NCBI GenBank assembly: GCA_050734915.1 | Contig: JBOHUX010000130.1 | Span: forward strand, 1 to 6,633 | DNA length: 6,633 nucleotides | Direction of reading: 5' to 3' | From: JBOHUX01 sp050734915 | GTDB lineage: Bacteria > Chloroflexota > Dormibacteria > Dormibacterales > Dormibacteraceae | In this document: positions 1-3,806 of the stretch, piece by piece | How the letters are laid out: each line of letters begins with the position of its first letter | How positions within the stretch are numbered: the stretch's first letter is position 1 | Notes under the pieces: generated by a model | The model's database searches: none | What the model saw: only the letters and a program-made list of their open reading frames with translations | What the model was told of the DNA's origin: nothing | Position numbers and translations under genes: made by a program

Positions 1-52
1 CACCTGACGGGTGCTCCTTGGTGAGACGTTGGTGGGGTTGAAGCACCGCCAT
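1..52 (-). CDS. Possible minus-strand reading frame running off the window edge
   Basis: An ATG at 52-50 opens a frame that stays open for 17 codons to the window edge, beginning MAVLQPHQRL. It starts four bases after the stop of the short frame at 57-134, a spacing compatible with translational coupling, but there is no good Shine-Dalgarno of its own. The peptide is not recognisable, and the DNA lies within the nested hairpin, so it may be non-coding. A single frameshift in 57-61 would join it to the preceding short frame. Confidence 0.18.
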   Translation of the reverse strand, partial: MAVLQPHQRLTKEHPSG

Positions 53-97
53 TGTCTCAACTCAAAGAGTGCCCGTTCCTTCCTTTCTCACCCTCCC
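7..97 (+). terminator. Nested hairpin followed by a pyrimidine-rich tract (terminator-like)
   Basis: Read as plus-strand RNA, three stems nest inside one another. The outer stem pairs 7-16 with 67-76 (10 pairs, two of them G-U). The middle stem pairs 22-27 with 54-59 (TGAGAC/GTCTCA). The inner stem pairs 30-35 with 46-51 (TGGTGG/CCGCCA, one G-U). Positions 76-97 are almost entirely C and T, with several short T runs. This could be the terminator of a plus-strand gene lying left of the window, facing the minus-strand gene that ends at 235, or part of a structured RNA. No known RNA family was recognised. The fold was found by eye, without an energy calculation. Confidence 0.3.
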
Positions 98-134
98 GCG
101 CCGATGGTTGTTCGGTGGATCGGGGCTTAGTCAT
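57..134 (-). CDS. Possible 25-residue small protein or leader peptide
   Basis: A minus-strand ATG at 134-132 has an excellent Shine-Dalgarno, AGGAGGGG (plus-strand complement at 140-147), five bases upstream. The frame encodes a hydrophilic, charged 25-residue peptide beginning MTKPRSTEQP and ends in TGA at 59-57. A hairpin (TGTGG, bulged base, GTG-AAG-CAC, CCACA at 149-168) sits directly before the Shine-Dalgarno. Against it being a real gene, only about 58% of third positions are G/C, whereas nearby genes are close to saturation. It may be a leader peptide, the broken 5' end of a gene continuing left, or chance. Confidence 0.25.
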   Translation of the reverse strand: MTKPRSTEQPSAREGEKGRNGHSLS

Positions 135-190
135 GGCGACCCCTCCTGTGTGGCGTGAAGCACCCACAGAATGGGGTCGTCCTATGTCCG

Positions 191-213
191 GGCGCTACCT
201 CCCAGGTGTCGCC
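191..213. other. Short hairpin just beyond the 3' end of the minus-strand gene
   Basis: GGCG at 191-194 pairs with CGCC at 210-213, and ACCT at 197-200 pairs with AGGT at 204-207 around a CCC loop. Position 195/209 is a mismatch, and 196/208 is a wobble only in plus-strand RNA. It lies 22 bases past the stop of the gene at 235-993 and is the nearest candidate transcription-end structure for it. There is no T tract on the minus strand, so it is not a standard intrinsic terminator. Confidence 0.22.
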
Positions 214-234
214 TGATCTTGTGAGCTGTTCAAC

Positions 235-993
235 CTAAAGGCCCGCGGGCCACTTGAAGGTCGGGGGTGGGATCATGGGGGGGACGATCTCCAAGGTGAT
301 GTCCTCGTGCGGGCGCAGCACGATGGAATCCGGCTTGCCGCTGTAGACCTTCCCGTTCACGTACGCGAGCAGGTGCTCGCCCGGTCCGACCGGATAGCTC
401 GCCACCTGCTTGGTGCCGAGAGGCTCGCCCCAGACCGAGAAGAAGTCCCCCAGGGTGAACTGGGTGTGGACCTGTGCGTTGGGCGCCTCGATGTGGATGA
501 CCCCGCTGGTGTCGTGCGTATGGAGCCAGAAGAAGCAGGTGGTGCGGATGCCGATGTCGGCGGGGACGGTCTCCCTCTGCCCCTTGTAGAAGATGTCCAG
601 ATGGGTGTGGTAGTGGAGCTGGCGATCGTACATGGTCGTCGCGCACGGGATGTTGTGGGCGGCGGTGGCGGCCGGGGGCCCGGAGGGCGCCGAGCTGGCC
701 CTCGCATACCACCCGAGCGCGACCAGGGCGACCAGGAAGGCCGCGCCGACCCCCACCGGCAGCAGCGGGATCGTCGCGCCGCGGGTCGTGCGCCGCCGGG
801 CGCCAGGTCGCGCGCGCTTCGATCGCTTGGGCGTGGTCGTGCTCCTGTCTGGTCCGCGGTAAGTCCGGTCGGGGTGCCGGCTCCGCCGGCTCGGGAGCGG
901 GCTGCCGGGCCTGTCGCTTGATAGAATAACCCCGCCCCTTCCGGCCCCGTCCGGCGCTGTTCTCAGTGCCGCTCGTACGGGGTCAGATCCCAT
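235..993 (-). CDS. Membrane-anchored extracytoplasmic protein with histidine clusters, function unknown
   Basis: From the ATG at 993 the frame gives 252 residues. Residues 1-74 are low-complexity and rich in Arg, Pro and Ser. They lead into a strongly basic stretch (56-71) and one hydrophobic segment (about 76-97), which looks like an N-terminal anchor or uncleaved signal that places the rest outside the cytoplasm. The conserved-looking part is residues 113-252. It has a histidine cluster HYHTH (127-131), a WLHTHDTSGVIHIE motif (156-169) and two cysteines (117, 153). The histidines could bind a metal, but this is inference. I have the impression that similar proteins with the WLHTHD-like motif occur in Actinobacteria and Chloroflexi, always as hypotheticals. 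The start is uncertain. There is no ATG, GTG or TTG between 993 and the hydrophobic segment, and no good Shine-Dalgarno precedes 993. An AGGAG (complement at 842-846) lies seven bases before an in-frame ACG at 834-832, which would give a more normal N terminus. The gene stands alone and diverges from rpsF. Confidence 0.75.
   Translation of the reverse strand: MGSDPVRAALRTAPDGAGRGGVILSSDRPGSPLPSRRSRHPDRTYRGPDRSTTTPKRSKRARPGARRRTTRGATIPLLPVGVGAAFLVALVALGWYARASSAPSGPPAATAAHNIPCATTMYDRQLHYHTHLDIFYKGQRETVPADIGIRTTCFFWLHTHDTSGVIHIEAPNAQVHTQFTLGDFFSVWGEPLGTKQVASYPVGPGEHLLAYVNGKVYSGKPDSIVLRPHEDITLEIVPPMIPPPTFKWPAGL
919..927 (+). promoter_or_regulatory. Putative extended -10 promoter of the rpsF-ssb-rpsR operon
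   Basis: TGATAGAAT combines a TG-N extension (919-921) with a -10-like hexamer TAGAAT (922-927, one mismatch to TATAAT) in an otherwise very GC-rich stretch. No convincing -35 lies 16-18 bases upstream, which fits an extended -10 promoter. Transcription starting near 934 would give a leader of about 78 bases containing the hairpin at 943-984. The same TAGAAT hexamer recurs before the aminotransferase operon. Confidence 0.42.
943..984 (+). promoter_or_regulatory. rpsF leader hairpin, candidate S6:S18-binding autoregulatory motif
   Basis: A basal stem pairs 943-950 (GGCCCCGT) with 977-984 (ACGGGGTC), eight pairs with one G-U. An upper hairpin pairs 952-958 (CGGCGCT) with 965-971 (AGTGCCG), seven pairs with one G-U, around the loop GTTCTC. 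The two are separated by an asymmetric internal loop, with C951 on one side and CTCGT (972-976) on the other. CCG trinucleotides lie at the junction on both sides (951-953 and 969-971). A published S6:S18 complex-binding motif in rpsF operon leaders is a CCG presented in a bulge between a stem and a hairpin, and this architecture matches. Which CCG would be exposed depends on breaking the bottom two pairs of the upper hairpin. It lies 28 bases before the rpsF start. Confidence 0.5.
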
Positions 994-996
994 GAG

Positions 997-1002
997 AAGG
1001 AG
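997..1002 (+). promoter_or_regulatory. Ribosome binding site that fixes the TTG start of rpsF
   Basis: AAGGAG lies nine bases upstream of TTG at 1012-1014. No ATG or GTG in this frame gives the expected S6 N terminus, and the residues after the TTG (RDYEILYVVRP) are the standard first strand of S6. The TTG is therefore the start. Confidence 0.8.
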
Positions 1003-1011
1003 ATTCGCCCC

Positions 1012-1551
1012 TTGCGGGACTATGAGATCTTGTACGTCGTCCGGCCGGAGATGACCGAGGAGGATCTCGGCGCGGCGGTCCAGATGGTGACATCGTTGAT
1101 CGAGAACCTGGGCGGCGCCCACCAGCGGACCAACGTCTGGGGAAAGCGCCGGCTCGCCTACGAGATCGCCCACCTTCGCGAGGGCTACTACGTTCTCACC
1201 GACTTCCAGCTCGAGCAAGAGCGCGTTCCCGAGCTGGAGGCGACCCTCAAGATCTCGGACACCGTCTTCCGCCACCAGGTGCTGCGCAAGCCCCGGCCCA
1301 GCGCCCGCGCGACGGCCAAGGCGGACGGAACCAGGCCCCCCAGCTCTGAGGTGGGTCCGCGCGAGCCGGAGGCGACGCCCGCATCGACATCCGGCTCGGC
1401 GTCCGGCGAATCCGCGTCGCAGGCAGACAGGGAGCCGGGCGGAGAGCTCGCCGGCGAGGCGGGAGCGCAACCGGAACCGCGACCGCAACCGGATGAGGCG
1501 CCCGCGGCCGCTGCGGCGGCGGGCGTCGAGGAGGAGACGGCGAAGCCATGA
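1012..1551 (+). CDS. rpsF: Small ribosomal subunit protein S6 (bS6) with a long C-terminal tail
   Basis: S6 binds 16S rRNA with S18 in the platform of the 30S subunit. Residues 1-95 form a complete S6 domain: strand 1 RDYEILYVVRP (2-12), the central NVWGKRRLAYEI segment (41-52), the GYYVL strand (58-62) and the VLRKPR end (90-95). A typical bS6 ends near here. This protein continues for a further 84 residues (96-179), a low-complexity tail of Ala, Glu, Pro, Ser and Gly that ends in EEETAKP. The tail is probably disordered and has no recognisable domain; its G/C-rich third positions match the rest, so it is not an obvious frameshift product. Translation starts at TTG, and the stop overlaps the ssb start in ATGA. 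The operon order rpsF-ssb-rpsR is the classical one, and the leader hairpin at 943-984 suggests feedback by S6:S18. Identity is certain; the role of the tail is unknown. Confidence 0.97.
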   Translation: MRDYEILYVVRPEMTEEDLGAAVQMVTSLIENLGGAHQRTNVWGKRRLAYEIAHLREGYYVLTDFQLEQERVPELEATLKISDTVFRHQVLRKPRPSARATAKADGTRPPSSEVGPREPEATPASTSGSASGESASQADREPGGELAGEAGAQPEPRPQPDEAPAAAAAAGVEEETAKP

Positions 1552-1997
1552 CGAGCCTCAACCGAGTGATGCTGATTGGGCGGCTGACCAGGGATCCGGA
1601 GATGCGCTACACGCCCAGCGGGCAGCCGGTGACCTCCTTCAGCATCGCCACCAACCGGTACTCGACCGGCGCCGACGGTGAGCGTCGGGAGTTCACTGAC
1701 TACCACAACATCGTGGCCTGGAACATCGGCAAGCGGAACCTCGCCGAGCAGGTCGGCCAGTACACCCACAAGGGCTCGCTGGTCTACATCGAGGGTCGCC
1801 TTCAAACCCGGTCCTGGGAGAGCCAGACGGGCGAGAAGCGAAAGGCGACGGAGGTCGTCGCCAACGACGTCCAGTTCCTGGAGCCGCGGAGCGGGGCGGG
1901 CGTGGCGGCCGGCGCGGAATCGGGATCGGCGGACGATCTGCCCGCCCCGGCCGAGGACGCGGCCCGCGACGTGGACCCGGACCAGATCCCATTTTGA
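1548..1997 (+). CDS. ssb: Single-stranded DNA-binding protein
   Basis: SSB coats single-stranded DNA during replication, recombination and repair, and recruits partner proteins through its C-terminal tip. The 149-residue protein has an OB fold at residues 1-111, shown by NRVMLIGRLTRDPEMRYTPSG (5-25), TSFSIATNR (29-37) and the VYIEGRLQTRSW segment. An Ala/Asp-rich linker follows, then an acidic tip ending DPDQIPF, a slight variant of the usual DDDIPF. Length and architecture are normal for bacterial SSB. Its ATG overlaps the rpsF stop by four bases (ATGA), implying coupled translation, and a GGAGGAG (1530-1536) lies inside the rpsF end. It sits between the two S6:S18 partner genes, as in many bacteria. 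Confidence 0.97.
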   Translation: MTSLNRVMLIGRLTRDPEMRYTPSGQPVTSFSIATNRYSTGADGERREFTDYHNIVAWNIGKRNLAEQVGQYTHKGSLVYIEGRLQTRSWESQTGEKRKATEVVANDVQFLEPRSGAGVAAGAESGSADDLPAPAEDAARDVDPDQIPF

Positions 1998-2020
1998 TCG
2001 CCGGGAGGAGTTGAGCGGCC

Positions 2021-2266
2021 ATGCCACCCAGAGAAGGCGGAAAGGGCAAGCGGACCCACCGGAAGGTCTGCGCCTTCTGCGTCGAGCGGATCGACTACAT
2101 CGACTACAAGGAGGTGTCCCGGCTGCGCCGGTACGTCTCGGAGCGGGCCAAGATCCTGCCCCGGCGCGTGACCGGCACCTGCGCCCGCCACCAGCGGCCC
2201 CTGACGGTGGCCCTCAAGCGGGCACGGGCGATGGCGCTCCTCGCCTACACGAGCGATCAGGCCTGA
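2021..2266 (+). CDS. rpsR: Small ribosomal subunit protein S18 (bS18), cysteine-containing form
   Basis: S18 pairs with S6 on the 30S platform. The 81-residue protein has the hallmark core DYKEVSRLRRYVSERAKILP (28-47), followed by RRVTGTCARHQR and the helix-forming C terminus. Cys17 and Cys20 (CAFC), with Cys54 and His57 (CARH), make a plausible zinc site. This matches the C+ form of S18 rather than the cysteine-free form that many bacteria use. A strong GGGAGGAG (2003-2010) lies ten bases before the ATG, and the gap after ssb is 23 bases. The next gene in many operons of this type, rplI, does not follow; after the stop comes a 360-base gap. Confidence 0.97.
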   Translation: MPPREGGKGKRTHRKVCAFCVERIDYIDYKEVSRLRRYVSERAKILPRRVTGTCARHQRPLTVALKRARAMALLAYTSDQA

Positions 2267-2340
2267 CGGCTGGCGTCGGAGCCGCGGCGACGACGCTGCC
2301 CATCCTCGACAACATCCTGCTCGAGACGACCGAAGGGGGG
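2266..2340 (+). pseudogene. Short DnaN (beta clamp)-like N-terminal fragment, possible gene relic
   Basis: In the frame starting at 2266, residues encoded at 2290-2340 read TTLPILDNILLETTEGG. This closely matches the highly conserved early segment of the DNA polymerase III beta sliding clamp (E. coli: PTLPILGNLLLQVADG). The preceding codons (TAGVGAAA) also loosely fit the residues before that motif. Homology stops abruptly after 2340: the next residues (PCFTRAW) do not continue with the expected LTATDLE-type strand in any frame I could follow. There is no start codon or Shine-Dalgarno for it. The likeliest readings are a relic of a duplicated dnaN, or the edge of a past rearrangement next to rpsR. 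A chance match is unlikely over about ten specific residues but cannot be excluded by eye. Confidence 0.42.
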
Positions 2341-2352
2341 CCCTGCTTCACT

Positions 2353-2372
2353 CGCGCCTGGCCGCCGGCGCG
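2353..2372. other. GC hairpin
   Basis: CGCGCC (2353-2358) and GGCGCG (2367-2372) form a perfect six-pair stem with an eight-base loop. It begins 13 bases beyond the DnaN-like fragment. There is no T tract after it. Confidence 0.3.
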
Positions 2373-2404
2373 GGACATCTCCACGCTAGTGACCGGCCCC
2401 GCGG

Positions 2405-2433
2405 GCGCCGCCCGCCCTGCGGCGCGGCGGCGC
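2405..2433. other. Strong GC hairpin
   Basis: GCGCCGCC (2405-2412) and GGCGGCGC (2426-2433) form a perfect eight-pair G/C stem with a 13-base loop. An alternative, larger pairing uses GGGCGCCGC (2403-2411) with GCGGC and GCCC (2435-2446), with three bases bulged. There is no following T run, so it may act with the terminator-like hairpin downstream rather than alone. Confidence 0.35.
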
Positions 2434-2456
2434 TGCGGCGCTGCCCTCCACGTCTC

Positions 2457-2483
2457 CCCCCACCCATTTGGGGGTTTCCGTTT
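2457..2483 (+). terminator. Candidate terminator of the rpsF-ssb-rpsR operon
   Basis: CCCCCA (2457-2462) and TGGGGG (2469-2474) form a six-pair stem with a six-base loop. It is followed directly by TTTCCGTTT, a weak, interrupted T tract. It lies about 190 bases past the rpsR stop and before the -10-like box of the next operon, the expected place for a terminator. The short stem and broken T tract keep confidence moderate. Confidence 0.4.
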
Positions 2484-2586
2484 GATGGCGGGGGGGCAGA
2501 ATACGGACGCTCTTGGCGGGGCGCCAATGCCGGTTGTTGAGGACGGCCGGCAGCACTCGCCCGGGCCCCCGGCCAGGGTGCGGCGC

Positions 2587-2592
2587 TAGAAT
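2587..2592 (+). promoter_or_regulatory. Putative -10 box of the serine operon
   Basis: TAGAAT, identical to the -10-like hexamer before rpsF, lies 35 bases before the GTG start of the aminotransferase in a GC-rich context. No clear -35 and no TG extension are seen. If used, transcription would start near 2599, giving a leader of about 28 bases. Confidence 0.35.
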
Positions 2593-2614
2593 CCTGCCAC
2601 CCGCCATCCCCGCC

Positions 2615-2620
2615 GAGGAG
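2615..2620 (+). promoter_or_regulatory. Ribosome binding site that fixes the GTG start of the aminotransferase
   Basis: GAGGAG lies six bases before GTG at 2627. The residues after this GTG (IFNPQLRIPGPTPLP) match the usual N terminus of class V aminotransferases, so the in-frame ATG at 2513 is rejected. Confidence 0.75.
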
Positions 2621-2626
2621 CGTGCC

Positions 2627-3790
2627 GTGATCTTCAATCCCCAGCTTCGTATACCCGGCCCCACCCCCCTTCCGGATCGTGTCGTGCGATCGATGAGTCG
2701 ACCCATGCTCGACCACCGCGGGCCCGAGTTCGCCGCCATCGTCTCCGAGGTAACCGCCGGCGCCCGGCGTGTCTTCCGAACCTCCGCCGACCTGCTCCTG
2801 CTCAGCTGCTCCGGCACCGGCGGCCTGGAGTCGATGGTCGCCAACCTCGTCTCCCCCGGCGACGAGGTCCTGGTCGCCACCTGTGGCAACTTCGGCGAGC
2901 GGGTACTCGCGATCAACCGCGCCTACCGGATGGAGGTCGTTCACGTGGAGTCGCCCTGGGGACGTCCGACGACCCCGCGAGAGCTCCAGGAGGCCCTCGC
3001 CGCCCACCCTCGCGCGGGGGTCGTCTTCCTCACCCACAACGAGACCTCGACCGGGGTCACGAACCCCCTCTTGGACCTCGTCAAGGTGGTCAAGGACGCC
3101 GGTCGCCTGGCCGCTGTGGACGGCGTCTCATCGGTCAGCTCGATCCCGGTGGACATGGATGCCTGGGGCATCGACGTCCTCGTCAGCGGATCTCAGAAGG
3201 GCTGGATGGCTCCCCCGGGCGTCGCGCTGGTCGCCGTCTCCGACGCCGCCTGGGAGCATCAGCGGCGCTCCACCTCCCCCCGCTTCTACCTCGACTGGGG
3301 CCCGGCGGCCAAGAGCGCCGCCGAAGGCATGACGCCCTACACGCCGGCGATGAGCGTCGTCTTCGCACTCCAGGAGGGGCTCAAGATGCTCGAGGAGGAG
3401 GGCCTGGAGAACGTCTACACGCGCCACCGCCGGATCGCCGACGCCACCGCGGCCGGCCTCGGTGCGCTGGGCTTCAAGCTCTTCGGGGCCGACGGCTACC
3501 GCTCCGCCACGGTCACCTCGGCGACCCCCCCCGACGGCCTCGACATCACCGCCTTCCGCGAGATCCTTCGCGAGCGCCACGGCGTGGTGGTCGGTGGCGG
3601 CCAGGGCAAGATGAAGGGCCGCATGATCCGCGTCGGGCACCTCGGCGCGGTCAGCGAGGGCGACATCGTCCAGGTTCTCTGGGCGATCGAGCAGGCGCTC
3701 CAGGAGCTCGACGTCGCGCCCGCCCGCGGCCAGGCGCTGGCGGCGGCCGGTCAGGTGCTCACCCAAGAGGCAGCCGCGGCGCTGCCCTGA
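2627..3790 (+). CDS. Class V PLP aminotransferase (AGXT/serine-glyoxylate type), probable phosphoserine aminotransferase
   Basis: A 387-residue fold-type I PLP enzyme of the alanine-glyoxylate/serine-pyruvate aminotransferase family. Visible signatures are the N-terminal PGPTPLP (10-16), DHRGPEF (29-35), the cofactor phosphate loop SGTGGLE (62-68), HNETSTGV (137-144), Asp165 in DGVSS, which should contact the PLP ring, Lys191 in SGSQKGW, the Schiff-base lysine, and the C-terminal IRVGHLG. Length is normal. Because serA follows after only 16 bases, the likely reaction is 3-phosphohydroxypyruvate plus glutamate to O-phosphoserine plus 2-oxoglutarate. Members of this family are known to serve as phosphoserine aminotransferase in organisms without classical SerC (for example methanogen MJ0959). 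Alternatives are serine-glyoxylate or alanine-glyoxylate aminotransferase, which sequence alone cannot exclude. The last 20 or so residues are an Ala/Gln-rich tail. It is the first gene of the second operon. Confidence 0.9.
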   Translation: MIFNPQLRIPGPTPLPDRVVRSMSRPMLDHRGPEFAAIVSEVTAGARRVFRTSADLLLLSCSGTGGLESMVANLVSPGDEVLVATCGNFGERVLAINRAYRMEVVHVESPWGRPTTPRELQEALAAHPRAGVVFLTHNETSTGVTNPLLDLVKVVKDAGRLAAVDGVSSVSSIPVDMDAWGIDVLVSGSQKGWMAPPGVALVAVSDAAWEHQRRSTSPRFYLDWGPAAKSAAEGMTPYTPAMSVVFALQEGLKMLEEEGLENVYTRHRRIADATAAGLGALGFKLFGADGYRSATVTSATPPDGLDITAFREILRERHGVVVGGGQGKMKGRMIRVGHLGAVSEGDIVQVLWAIEQALQELDVAPARGQALAAAGQVLTQEAAAALP

Positions 3791-3806
3791 AGGCCCCCGG
3801 GCTCTG

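Larger units (their letters stand above)
2267..2626. other. 360-base gap between operons
   Basis: No intact gene was found here on either strand. The gap holds, in order, the DnaN-like fragment (to 2340), two GC hairpins (2353-2372 and 2405-2433), a terminator-like hairpin (2457-2477), and a TAGAAT box (2587-2592) shortly before the aminotransferase start. Open frames crossing it are products of the high G+C content: they have no family signature and continue antisense or out of frame through neighbouring genes. Confidence 0.6.

Noticed and set aside
39..164. Nine-base direct repeat TGAAGCACC at 39-47 and 156-164.
   Set aside because: Too short and only two copies. Both lie within hairpin elements, and no third copy or regular spacing suggests an operator or CRISPR repeat.
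1..234. Possible tRNA, tmRNA or RNase P RNA in the left gap.
   Set aside because: No T-arm GTTCGA-type box, CCA end, tmRNA end sequences or RNase P core motifs were seen on either strand.
994..1488. Upstream extension of the minus-strand gene beyond ATG 993 to a 417-residue frame.
   Set aside because: The extra residues lie antisense to rpsF, are low-complexity, and are explained by the absence of stop codons in GC-rich sequence.
1678..2589. A 303-residue plus-strand frame overlapping ssb and rpsR.
   Set aside because: It is out of frame with two certain genes and is Arg/Pro-rich. Only its segment at 2266-2340 carries a recognisable signal, reported separately as a DnaN-like fragment.
2513..2626. 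In-frame ATG at 2513 as the aminotransferase start.
   Set aside because: It adds 38 Arg/Pro/Gly-rich residues without family similarity and spans the putative -10. The GTG at 2627 has a good ribosome binding site and the expected N terminus.
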